Below are positions 36,704 to 43,794 of a stretch of DNA of 64,000 bases, piece after piece. The stretch covers positions 744,001 to 808,000 of the forward strand of contig NZ_CP022412.2 in the NCBI RefSeq assembly GCF_002222615.2. The letters run 5' to 3'. Made by a program: the position numbers and the translations under genes. The stretch comes from Bacteroides caccae. GTDB taxonomy: Bacteria; Bacteroidota; Bacteroidia; Bacteroidales; Bacteroidaceae. A model generated the notes under the pieces. That model searched no databases and was not told where the DNA came from. It saw only the letters and a program-made list of their open reading frames with translations. The first letter of the stretch is position 1; every line of letters starts with the position of its first letter.

Positions 36704-37627
36704 TCATGTTATTCCCAAGAAATTACTCATACGGTCAATACACCGTTTCTTTTGATTGAGATTAGGATGAACGTACAGATTAAGTGTCGTTGCCACATTT
36801 GAGTGACCGAGTATGACACTGACAGTTTTATAATCACACTGGCTTTCAATACATCGGGTCGCAAATGTATGCCTAAGTCCATGAAAGACCAAGTGGGGAA
36901 TATCCAATCGTTTTAGCAACCTGCCAAAATAATCACGATAAGAACGAGGCTCTTTAGATTGTATGGAAGTGCCTACCACGTATGGGGATTGAGATTGTTT
37001 CCTTACCATTTTCAACGCTTGGAAAAGCTGTTTGGATATAGGAATCTCACGACAAGAATTCTTGGTTTTTGGGGAAGAGTGAACCCTTTCTGTAGATTTC
37101 AACTCACAGTTATATATTCTGCCTACAGTATGCTGCACGATGACTGTCTTTTGTGCAAAATCCACATCTTCCCATTTCAAAGCACAAACCTCACCGATTC
37201 TCATTCCGGTACAGAGAGCCAACAGTACACCTATATTTTGTGGAGTGGGCTGTTCCAGCAAGTGACGCATCAATATACGCTGATGATTTAATGACAATGT
37301 TGGCGGCAGTTTGTTTTCTGTTTGGGTAGGATATTCGATTTCCCATTCTTCAAAATGGAAAATCCCATGCTTATTCCCATATTTGATAACAGATTTGAGC
37401 ACTGCCACTATATCCCGAACTGTTTTTCTTGCTAATCCGGAAGTACATTTGTCTATCACAAACTGCTGGACATCCTTCTCTGTTATATTTTCCGCAGCGC
37501 CAAATCGTGGCAATAGGTGTGTCTGTAACGTAAGCTGATAAGCACATAGGGTGGAATGCTTCACTATCGGACGTTTTGCATCACACCAAATCTCGGAAAC
37601 TTCGTGAAATGTTTTTTTATTGTTCAT
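36704..37627 (-). CDS. Tyrosine recombinase/integrase
   Basis: 307 residues. An N-terminal SAM-like core-binding domain (about 1-100) precedes the catalytic domain with Arg143 (TGMRIGE), His249 and Arg252 (HGLRHT), His275 (LGHSN) and nucleophile Tyr285 (NLYVHP); the catalytic set is complete. Such genes sit next to capsule loci, integrated islands and invertible DNA in Bacteroides. Here it lies 45 bases after the DUF262-HNH gene in the same direction and about 2-3 kb from the invertible methyltransferase segment, so it is the natural candidate for that inversion. This is inference. Confidence 0.88.
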   Translation of the reverse strand: MNNKKTFHEVSEIWCDAKRPIVKHSTLCAYQLTLQTHLLPRFGAAENITEKDVQQFVIDKCTSGLARKTVRDIVAVLKSVIKYGNKHGIFHFEEWEIEYPTQTENKLPPTLSLNHQRILMRHLLEQPTPQNIGVLLALCTGMRIGEVCALKWEDVDFAQKTVIVQHTVGRIYNCELKSTERVHSSPKTKNSCREIPISKQLFQALKMVRKQSQSPYVVGTSIQSKEPRSYRDYFGRLLKRLDIPHLVFHGLRHTFATRCIESQCDYKTVSVILGHSNVATTLNLYVHPNLNQKKRCIDRMSNFLGIT

Positions 37628-37664
37628 ATTTTGAGAGAATTAATTGATTTAACTCTCTCAAAAT
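37628..37664. promoter_or_regulatory. Inverted repeat immediately upstream of the recombinase start
   Basis: ATTTTGAGAGA (37628-37638) pairs with TCTCTCAAAAT (37654-37664), with further partial pairing of the inner TTAA/TTTAA. It fills the gap between DUF262-HNH and the recombinase ATG. It may be an operator, a recombinase site, or a terminator of the upstream gene. Confidence 0.5.
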
Positions 37665-37672
37665 AATACATT

Positions 37673-38845
37673 TTACCGATTTCCCTTTGAACGGTTATGG
37701 GTTTTACAAAGCATCTCACAATTTTCCATGCTGGTTGCCCCTCCCTTGCTCCATGCAGTCACATGGTCGGCATCCATTTCTGAAAGTTTGTAAATACGGG
37801 TTTTGTTGGCATTATTCCCCAACGCACAGAGCGGACAATTAGAAATTCCTTGTTTCTCAGCCGCTTCGGTCTGACGCTTGTAAGCAGCCCGCTTGGTTGA
37901 TTCTTCAAAGATTCGGACGTCAAGCAGTTTCTTATCCTCTTCTCCACCCAGTACATATTCGTAAATATTTCTGGGACACCGCACACTTTCATCCGCTTGC
38001 AAGGCTTTTACCCGTTCTGTAACATGGACGGTGCTATAAGGGGTGGTATGGTACGTTTCATACAGCCGTCCCCATTCCAAACCGCACATGTCACGCTCTA
38101 CCATAGTAAAGGTAGTTGATACCCAGTCAATCACAGAACGGAAATAACCTTCCAATTCTCCCGTGGAAGGCTCGTGACGGTGTATGCTCATATAGGCGTC
38201 GATGCTCATCCCCTTACTGTCGCAAATCCACCGGAGGGCTTCCGCCAGATAATCCTGCCGTTTCACATCTCCCTTGATATAATGATTCCATTTCTGTATT
38301 TCCGCATTTTGGGAATTACTGAACACCCGCTTGGCTGCATTTACGAACTCGCCCGAATAGATGGCATTGAGCAATTCCTGCTCCTTGAGCGGAATGCCCA
38401 CAATATTGATAGTCTTAAACCACTCTTTTATTTCCTTTTCTTCACCCTCGCATTCATATACCAGCAGAGAGGATTGCATAATCTTTTGTTGCTGTTCTTC
38501 GGGCAATCCCGAGAAATACTGCACGTTATCCGCTTCATTCTTGATGGCGAATTTGCCTGTGATGAACCGGCCGATGGAAGTGATGCGTTGCTGCCCGTCA
38601 AGTACTTCAAATCGTCCGTCCACAGTCCGGTTGAAATAGATTAGTCCGATGGGATAGCCTTTTAGCAGGGATTCTATTACCGCTACATCACGTTTCCCAT
38701 CATTGTAGATGTAATGGCGTTGATACTCGGGTTGGATAGTGAGCCGCCCGTCCAATCCAAACAGACCTTTACCTTCCAATTCGTTGTAGGTAAATCCTTT
38801 ACAGATGTCTTCGACAGTCCATTCTGTATGCAATGTTGTCTCCAT
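37673..38845 (-). CDS. DUF262 (ParB/GmrS-like) protein with C-terminal HNH endonuclease
   Basis: 390 residues. The N-terminal DUF262 domain (about 10-200) has PEYQR and the DGQQR motif at 83-87, which in the ParB/Srx-like fold binds and hydrolyses nucleotide. The C-terminus is an HNH nuclease (about 330-390) with [16 protein letters not shown] and [10 protein letters not shown], all key residues present. DUF262 nucleases (GmrSD, BrxU, SspE) restrict foreign or modified DNA. In this island it follows a BRO-N protein (22-base gap) and a DNA methyltransferase gene, so it may be the effector of a modification-linked defence system. Confidence 0.85.
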   Translation of the reverse strand: METTLHTEWTVEDICKGFTYNELEGKGLFGLDGRLTIQPEYQRHYIYNDGKRDVAVIESLLKGYPIGLIYFNRTVDGRFEVLDGQQRITSIGRFITGKFAIKNEADNVQYFSGLPEEQQQKIMQSSLLVYECEGEEKEIKEWFKTINIVGIPLKEQELLNAIYSGEFVNAAKRVFSNSQNAEIQKWNHYIKGDVKRQDYLAEALRWICDSKGMSIDAYMSIHRHEPSTGELEGYFRSVIDWVSTTFTMVERDMCGLEWGRLYETYHTTPYSTVHVTERVKALQADESVRCPRNIYEYVLGGEEDKKLLDVRIFEESTKRAAYKRQTEAAEKQGISNCPLCALGNNANKTRIYKLSEMDADHVTAWSKGGATSMENCEMLCKTHNRSKGNR

Positions 38846-38867
38846 GATATTGATTCACTTTTTAGGA

Positions 38868-39719
38868 TTATTCTTTTGTGTCTTCTTCTTCCGGAGATGA
38901 ATTGAGCGCAATACCTGTCTTGGCGTTCAGCGGACTGATGACAGCCTTGCCCGTCTTGGCTTCCAACTCCATACGGGCATTGCGGGCAATCTCACCACCG
39001 GCTTCCGCCACATCCATGTGTTCCCGAAATGTCTCCGGATTTTTACTTTCAGATATTTCTTTGGTGGAAAGTTCCGCCAACATATTTAGTACCAATTCCT
39101 TATTGGTCATATTGTCACGTAAGTTCTCTTTTTTCAGACCTTTGAACTGCTTATATTCCTTGGCGGTCATGTCACTCCAAGTCTGATAAATAATATCGGT
39201 CAGCGTAGCAAACTGCACCCCCTCTTGCAATCCGTGCCGCTTCCATTCATCCGTGAGGTCTTTACGAATCTCTATGGATTTGAGACGCTGATTAATCCAA
39301 TTATCCGAATACCCCAACCGCTTATAGTCCACCAGTGCTTGATTGATAGAGAGTTCGGGGTCTTGCATTTGGTTAAGACGTTCAGTCGCCACTTGTGCCA
39401 TCCATTGCTTGAACGGTTCTGCTTTGGGCGATGGAATAGACTGAATCAAACGGAGAAGCTGCTGAGTATCTGCGACATCGGTTAAATACATCTTTCCATC
39501 AGCCGATCTCATTTTCAGTTGACTACAATTTGTAGTCAACTCACTCCCTTCTTTTTTTAAACGTGTTTTCAAGACACTCCAATACTTACGAGGATTAGGG
39601 CTATCGGTTAGGACAGCCACCACATCCACTATGGAAAAGTACCATTTTTCTTCTTTGTCATCCCAAATGGTACGCACTTTCTTGGTTTCAAAAAGCTTGA
39701 TGGCATTATGCTGAGTCAT
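38868..39719 (-). CDS. BRO-N/DinD-like protein
   Basis: 283 residues. The N-terminal BRO domain (about 8-115; KKVRTIWDDKEEKWYFSIVDVVAVLTDSPNPRKYWSVLKTRL) is a DNA-binding domain of phage antirepressors. The remaining part resembles DinD, the damage-inducible protein of E. coli (LGYSDNWINQRLKSIEIRKDLTDEW and ITYQTWSDMTAKEYKQFKGLKKENLRDNMTNKEL-like sequence). The role is not established; DinD inhibits RecA filaments in vitro. Its start lies 28 bases downstream of the left inverted repeat of the invertible segment, so its upstream region would change on inversion. Confidence 0.78.
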   Translation of the reverse strand: MTQHNAIKLFETKKVRTIWDDKEEKWYFSIVDVVAVLTDSPNPRKYWSVLKTRLKKEGSELTTNCSQLKMRSADGKMYLTDVADTQQLLRLIQSIPSPKAEPFKQWMAQVATERLNQMQDPELSINQALVDYKRLGYSDNWINQRLKSIEIRKDLTDEWKRHGLQEGVQFATLTDIIYQTWSDMTAKEYKQFKGLKKENLRDNMTNKELVLNMLAELSTKEISESKNPETFREHMDVAEAGGEIARNARMELEAKTGKAVISPLNAKTGIALNSSPEEEDTKE

Positions 39720-39747
39720 AATATTATATTTTGTCTTTATTTTTAAG

Positions 39748-40134
39748 TTAAAATCTTAGGGATAACCGATAGGCAAAACACATCTTGCTTAAGAACCAAG
39801 AAATACACGAATGTTGACAGCCAAAATACAACGACTTGAATGCGAGAAGCGTTATTAAAGATGGCAGAAGATATATTCCTATGTATGCCCGATTACTCAT
39901 CCGTAAATTATAATCTGATATGTCTGATAAGTACTCTTGCATATACTTGGGTGTAATACTTTCCGTCAACTATATAATAAGTCTCATTTTGAGGAACTTT
40001 AGAATGAAGCAATACCGCTCCATCATTAAGTTTCGTCACTTTGGATTCTTTCCCATGGTGGTCTATTTGAATTTGCTCGGGATAAATCTTAGAAGCTATT
40101 CCATACCAAGTTTTAGTTATCCCTAAGATTTTAA
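39748..40134. repeat. Probable invertible DNA segment bounded by 19-bp perfect inverted repeats
   Basis: TTAAAATCTTAGGGATAAC occurs at 39748-39766 (plus sense) and as its exact complement at 40116-40134, 349 bp apart. The right copy encodes FKILGIT (residues 323-329) of the methyltransferase; the left copy is beyond its stop. Inside the segment the current C-terminal codons (minus strand, 40115-39908) and an alternative C-terminal cassette (plus strand, 39767-39913) are tail to tail, their stop regions overlapping. Inversion would keep the frame at the repeat (ATA AC-) and put the alternative cassette behind residue 329. Confidence 0.85.
39767..39913 (+). pseudogene. Silent alternative C-terminal cassette of the methyltransferase, frameshifted
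   Basis: Read from the repeat in the frame set by GIT, the plus strand gives DRQNTSCLRTKKYTNVDSQ and then meets TGA at 39837. One base further on in phase, the sequence continues as YNDLNARSVIKDGRRYIPMY and ARLLIRKL, ending TAA at 39911-39913. This tail matches the end of the expressed copy (YARVLIRHIRL) and the usual C-terminal pattern of EcoRI-family methyltransferases (LRTKxY, YNDLN, YARxLIR). A single missing base in the A-run at 39823-39826 explains the break. As written, inversion would yield a shortened protein of about 350 residues. Confidence 0.75.
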
Positions 40135-41101
40135 ATTGCTCCGGACAATATTTAATCAGAAATGAGATAGGAACTCCCATCACTCCTTCATAATCTGACG
40201 GAATGGCATCCGTAAAAGGTACTTCAATGGCATCATAATTATCGTAGCGGTCATAGGCAGCTTTGCCTTTCAGTTCCTTATGTTTGGAAAAGCGGAGGTT
40301 GTCTGCCATGCTCATCAGTGACAATGGCTCGTGACGACGACCATGTTCAATACTGGTAAACCAACATGAATTGCCCAATCTGGTATAATTGCCTACATAT
40401 CCTAATCTTGCAGCTTTAGCCCTGTCTTTCTCATCCACTTTAGCTCCTTCAGGAACACCAAAAACCATATCATTTCCATTTCCTGTAGCACCTAACCAAA
40501 CTTTGTTATCTTTTATCAGTGGAAAGACCTCTTTATAAGTGATTGCATTCATATTACCTATTACAGCAAATTTCTTCCCGGCTTCCACAATCCAAGCCAA
40601 GAATTCACGAAACAGGGAGAATGGCGGATTGGTGATGATAAAATCCGCTTCATTGCGAAGCTCGGTAACTTCTTTGCTTCGGAAATCTCCGTCACCTTCC
40701 ATATACTTCCACTCAAGGTCATCAATATTGATACGTCCGTCCCCACTTTTGTCTCGTTCCAAGATGAATATCTTACCTTTCACCTGTGCCTTGGACGGGT
40801 CGAACTGAGGTGCTTCTTGCTCAAACAAAGAGGGCTGATAAGGCGTTTTGTATTTTTTGCTATCCGGCGCATAGCTCGTAGAAATCAGTTTTTTCAAGCC
40901 CAACTCATCGAATTTGGCAGCAAAGTATCGGGTAAAGTTGCTCCATTCTGGATCATCACAAGGAAGAAGCACAATCTTTCCTCGAAACACATCGGGGTCA
41001 TATTCAAGATAGGCGTTCATTTCAATCTCTATGTCATGAAATTGCGTATAGAACTCATCATTCTTAGCCGCCTTAGCTTCTTTTAGATTAGTATTTGCCA
41101 T
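39908..41101 (-). CDS. EcoRI-family adenine-specific DNA methyltransferase with switchable C-terminus
   Basis: 397 residues. The EcoRI-methylase family pattern is clear: KNDEFYTQFHDIEIEMN at the start, a SAM-site region VLLPCDDPEWSNF (about 44-56), and the catalytic NPPF at 158-161 (IITNPPFSLFREF). It would methylate adenine in a specific sequence. No EcoRI-like endonuclease is adjacent; instead BRO-N and DUF262-HNH genes follow. The last 68 residues (330-397) lie inside the invertible segment described at 39748-40134, so the product can have two C-termini. It starts 12 bases after the broken Cro-like gene, with which it probably shares a promoter (TACCTTTG in sense, 41330-41337). Confidence 0.88.
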   Translation of the reverse strand: MANTNLKEAKAAKNDEFYTQFHDIEIEMNAYLEYDPDVFRGKIVLLPCDDPEWSNFTRYFAAKFDELGLKKLISTSYAPDSKKYKTPYQPSLFEQEAPQFDPSKAQVKGKIFILERDKSGDGRINIDDLEWKYMEGDGDFRSKEVTELRNEADFIITNPPFSLFREFLAWIVEAGKKFAVIGNMNAITYKEVFPLIKDNKVWLGATGNGNDMVFGVPEGAKVDEKDRAKAARLGYVGNYTRLGNSCWFTSIEHGRRHEPLSLMSMADNLRFSKHKELKGKAAYDRYDNYDAIEVPFTDAIPSDYEGVMGVPISFLIKYCPEQFKILGITKTWYGIASKIYPEQIQIDHHGKESKVTKLNDGAVLLHSKVPQNETYYIVDGKYYTQVYARVLIRHIRL

Positions 41102-41113
41102 ATGTCTGTTTTT

Positions 41114-41305
41114 TTATTTCGTTAGGTACAAAAGTGTACGCACATCCACATTCAGTATTTCCGCTATCCTGTATAGTACGGTTATAGGCGGTTACACTCT
41201 GTTCGTAGCGTATAGATTGACCATGTTAAAACCTTTACCAAGCCGTTTAGCCAATTCAGTTTGACTAATACCCGCCTCAATCAATGTTTCTTTTATCCGA
41301 TTCAT
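41114..41305 (-). pseudogene. Cro/XRE-like regulator with premature stop codon
   Basis: 63 codons. The frame reads MNRIKETLIEAGISQTELA and KRLGKGFNMVNLYATNRV, then TAA at codon 38 (41192-41194), and continues in the same frame as PPITVLYRIAEILNVDVRTL to a normal stop. The family consensus at that place is Q-P, so a CAA-to-TAA change is the simplest lesion. It would have been a small helix-turn-helix protein like the controller (C) proteins of restriction-modification loci, placed 12 bases before the methyltransferase. Promoter element CAAAGGTA (41330-41337). Confidence 0.75.
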
Positions 41306-41601
41306 TGCGACATCTTCTTTAACTTGTCACAAAGGTATATAATTTTATTGGGTAAACCACTGTGCTCTTAAAAGAAAGTATTTCGTTAATGGCTTATCCA
41401 AAGCTATTTTGGAAAATTCTATTTGTTTTTTCGCCAGCTGATTTTATAAAACTGCCACCGATAGTTCGTACTTTCGAAAAAAATCCCTATATTTGTAAAT
41501 GAAAGAGTTATTTGACAGCATAGCAACGCAAAACGCTGAAATTCGTACAGTTGCAAACTCGTTACCGCTACTTCTCAAATAATTCGCTAAAAGTTTATTT
41601 C

Positions 41602-41911
41602 TCAATCGGTTAAGTCTAACTGACAAAAATCTAAAATAGATAATACAAATTCTTCGATTGCATCCGTAAAATAATTATGTGAATGCCCCCCAAAACCCTA
41701 GAATAATATTATGATTGCCAATATAAAGAATATCTTGTATTCTTTTTTCATACGAACGACTGTCCCCAAAAGTTACTTTATAAAATGACAAATAAAAAGA
41801 ATCTATGCTTTCCCATTCATCTTCTATTGAAAATAGTTTATCATTTGTGCAAAAACCATTCTTAAGTTTATAATAAAAACCTTCATCGTTTATTATAAAC
41901 GGGTCGACAGT
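41602..41911 (-). pseudogene. Frameshifted, N-terminally truncated gene of unknown function
   Basis: The minus strand codes, after two stops at 41912-41917, for DPFIINDEGFYYKLKNG, IEDEWESIDSFYLSFYKVTF and RIQDILYIGNHNIILGFWG, then ends at TAA. Dropping one C from the plus-strand run of six (41686-41691) continues as HSHNYFTDAIEEFVLSILDF and CQLDLTD followed by TGA. The composition is that of a real small acidic protein, perhaps of the immunity-protein kind, but I do not recognise the family. No ATG is available at the 5' end. Confidence 0.55.
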
Positions 41912-41922
41912 TTATTATAAAC
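41888..41922. repeat. Two direct copies of a near-palindromic 13-mer
   Basis: GTTTATTATAAAC at 41888-41900 and again at 41910-41922, separated by 9 bases (GGGTCGACA). It lies exactly at the truncated 5' end of the broken gene at 41602-41911, so it may mark a recombination or attachment junction. Confidence 0.6.
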
Positions 41923-41970
41923 TTTCATATAGCATTTAAGCACTTCCGGACCGAATTTATGCAACAAAAA

Positions 41971-42000
41971 AGGCTGCAAAACTCCTAAAAGTTTGCAGCC
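41971..42000 (-). terminator. Terminator of the DUF4248 gene
   Basis: GGCTGCAAAAC and GTTTGCAGCC form a ~10-bp stem with an A-rich loop, followed in minus-strand sense by a run of Ts (complement of 41961-41970). It lies 28 bases after the DUF4248 stop. Confidence 0.8.
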
Positions 42001-42028
42001 TTAAGCTCTTTGTCGGGTTATTTATACC

Positions 42029-42250
42029 CTAATCCTCATAAGGATCACCTAGATGTTTTGTTATAATCTTATACTGTTTCATCGTCAGATAGCGATGATT
42101 GTAGGGCAGATACCCTGTCGGCATAAGTTCTTTGACCAACGGGTTACAACCTTTAATCCATCGGCTGAGACAACGTACCGCGTTCTTGCTGGTAGTACAC
42201 CCGGGGAAGTACATCACGGCAAGTTCGGCAAAAGCTAAGATTCTTCTCAT
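42029..42250 (-). CDS. DUF4248 small protein
   Basis: 73 residues. The pattern fits DUF4248, a family restricted to Bacteroidetes: an N-terminal helix followed by LAVMYFPGCTTSKNAVRCLSRWIKGC and a C-terminal LTMKQYKIITKHLGDPYED. It resembles a small helix-turn-helix fold, but its function is unknown. A good minus-strand promoter is present (CAAAGATA 42299-42306 and CAA 42327-42329; TTG-N20-TATCTTTG in sense), about 50 bases upstream. It lies at the right edge of the accessory island and has its own terminator. Confidence 0.8.
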   Translation of the reverse strand: MRRILAFAELAVMYFPGCTTSKNAVRCLSRWIKGCNPLVKELMPTGYLPYNHRYLTMKQYKIITKHLGDPYED

Positions 42251-42298
42251 TTCACTTTTAAGTTTTAAATTGTAGTTTTATTGTTGTTATTATACCTA

Positions 42299-42329
42299 CA
42301 AAGATACAACATAAAAAAGCGTTTGTCAA
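42299..42329 (-). promoter_or_regulatory. Promoter of the DUF4248 gene
   Basis: In sense orientation TTG (42329-42327), 20 bases, TATCTTTG (42306-42299). It fits the Bacteroides housekeeping sigma consensus. Confidence 0.65.
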
Positions 42330-42552
42330 GTCATTCGGGCTGTTGAAAAATTAACAAAATAGAAAATACTACCACAACAATATGATTATTAGTTATTTAT
42401 CTGCTTTCAGATTCGACCGGTTCGAAAATCGTCGAACTACTTCCGACAAACCTAAAATTATCTTCCGAAAAAGTGGTATAGAAGTACATCGTGTCCGATA
42501 ACAGTAAAAATCAGTGAAAGAATTTAAAAGAGAAACAAATGCAACAGAATTA

Positions 42553-42584
42553 TTTGGAAGAAATACAATGAAGGCTTACATTTG
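42553..42584 (+). promoter_or_regulatory. Promoter of a predicted small RNA
   Basis: TTTG (42553-42556), exactly 20 bases, TACATTTG (42577-42584). There is no plus-strand coding region downstream until 45.6 kb, and an intrinsic terminator lies only ~65 bases beyond the expected start. Confidence 0.65.
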
Positions 42585-42589
42585 TCATG

Positions 42590-42655
42590 TGATTTTTTTC
42601 ATAGTATTAGATTTAAGGTTAACAAAGGTTGGAGCAAAGCGTTGCTCCTTTTTTT
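42590..42655 (+). ncRNA. Predicted intergenic small RNA, about 65 nt
   Basis: Bounded by the promoter at 42553-42584 and an intrinsic terminator: GGAGCAA (42631-42637), 4-base loop, TTGCTCC (42642-42648), then seven Ts to 42655. The 5' part is AT-rich and unstructured by eye. It opposes the end of dprA (stop at 42670 on the other strand) without overlapping it. There is no sign of a coding frame. The family was not identified. The rest of the 42251-42669 gap holds the DUF4248 promoter and AT-rich sequence. Confidence 0.6.
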
Positions 42656-42669
42656 ATGTTTATGATAAA

Positions 42670-43794
42670 CTAAGCTAATAATTGATACATTCCTCCCACC
42701 AATACACGAATTACACCTTTCATTTCAAGTTCGAAAAGAATTGCATTCATTTTCTGTACAGGAATATCTGCTTCAACAACTAATGTATTAATCTGTAAAT
42801 CTCCTTGTTTCTCCAGAATATCAACCACCTTTTGCTCGTCCTCGGATAAGTCAAGGAAAAGACTGCGTTGCACATTTTCCACTTTCGCCGGATGAGCAGC
42901 AATATCCCAACCCATTGCCGATACAAAATCTTCTGCCGAAAGAAGTAAAGAAGCCTTATTATCCCGAATCAGTTGGTTACAGCCTTTGGAATATTCATCA
43001 TTCAGGCGTCCCGGGAAAGCAAAGCAGTCCCGGTGATAGCCTTCGGCAAGTTCGGCAGTGATTAACGAACCACCCTTCTCGGCAGACTCAATAACAATTG
43101 TAGCGTCACACATACCGGCAACGATACGGTTGCGGCTGACAAAGTTATGGCGGTCGGGATTCGTTCCGGTCAAGAATTCAGTTAACAGCCCACCATTATC
43201 AAGCATATCAATAGCTGTCTTTCGATGCACATAGGGATAGATGCGATCCAAGCCATGGGCAAGAACTCCTACCGTAGAAAGCTGATTGGCTAATGCTGCA
43301 CGATGAGCGTTTATATCGATTCCATAAGCCAAGCCACTGACTACCAAGATATCAGGGCACAGTACTTTCAGATCGTGCAAAAAAGAAGCACAGATACGGG
43401 TTCCATAATCAGTGGCATGACGAGTACCTACCATATTAACGACACGGAGGGCATTCAAATCTGTATTTCCTTTGAAGAAAAGAACAACGGGAGCATCCTC
43501 ACACTCTCTCAATCGGGAAGGATACTCCTCGTCGGTTATGGTCAGGCAACGAATATTATTCTTCTGAACAAAATCAAATTCCTGCTTCGCACGGTCAATG
43601 GCTTGCGGGCAATCCAACGCATTCACTACACGCCGACTTATTCCCGAAACACATTCAAGAAGTGCCTCGCGATTATGGAATATGAACCCGGCACTTCCCG
43701 CCTCGTCCATCAAATGTTTCGCTCCAATATGCCCGATACCAGGCACCATTGTCAAAGCAATACTATAAATTTGTTCTTCTTCGGAGCTATTCAT
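42670..43794 (-). CDS. dprA: DNA-processing protein DprA
   Basis: 374 residues. An N-terminal SAM-like helical domain (GIGHIGAKHL) is followed by the Rossmann-like DprA core (about 70-290) with MVGTRHATDYG, VVSGLAYGIDINAH and the GGSLITA motif, and a C-terminal winged-helix domain (about 310-374; LEKQGDLQINTLVVEADIPVQKMNAILFELEMKG). It loads RecA on single-stranded DNA during uptake or recombination. Its start overlaps the thioesterase stop by 4 bases, so the two are translationally coupled. Confidence 0.92.
   Translation of the reverse strand: MNSSEEEQIYSIALTMVPGIGHIGAKHLMDEAGSAGFIFHNREALLECVSGISRRVVNALDCPQAIDRAKQEFDFVQKNNIRCLTITDEEYPSRLRECEDAPVVLFFKGNTDLNALRVVNMVGTRHATDYGTRICASFLHDLKVLCPDILVVSGLAYGIDINAHRAALANQLSTVGVLAHGLDRIYPYVHRKTAIDMLDNGGLLTEFLTGTNPDRHNFVSRNRIVAGMCDATIVIESAEKGGSLITAELAEGYHRDCFAFPGRLNDEYSKGCNQLIRDNKASLLLSAEDFVSAMGWDIAAHPAKVENVQRSLFLDLSEDEQKVVDILEKQGDLQINTLVVEADIPVQKMNAILFELEMKGVIRVLVGGMYQLLA

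Noticed and set aside
36704..37627. Integration of the island at a tRNA gene
   Set aside because: No tRNA-like sequence or long direct repeat was found at either edge of 36.1-42.3 kb by eye, so the attachment site remains undetermined.
39748..39969. A 73-codon minus-strand frame downstream of the methyltransferase
   Set aside because: It overlaps the methyltransferase end out of frame and lies opposite the alternative C-terminal cassette, which explains the sequence better.
41499..41582. A 27-codon plus-strand frame (MKELFDSIATQNAEIRT start), reminiscent of the tail of a type I specificity subunit
   Set aside because: It is too short to assign, its ATG sits right at the expected transcript start of a TATATTTG element, and no other hsd sequence is near.
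41444..41626. A 60-codon minus-strand frame in the island gap
   Set aside because: It overlaps the end of the broken gene at 41602-41911 in another frame and shows no recognisable pattern or promoter.
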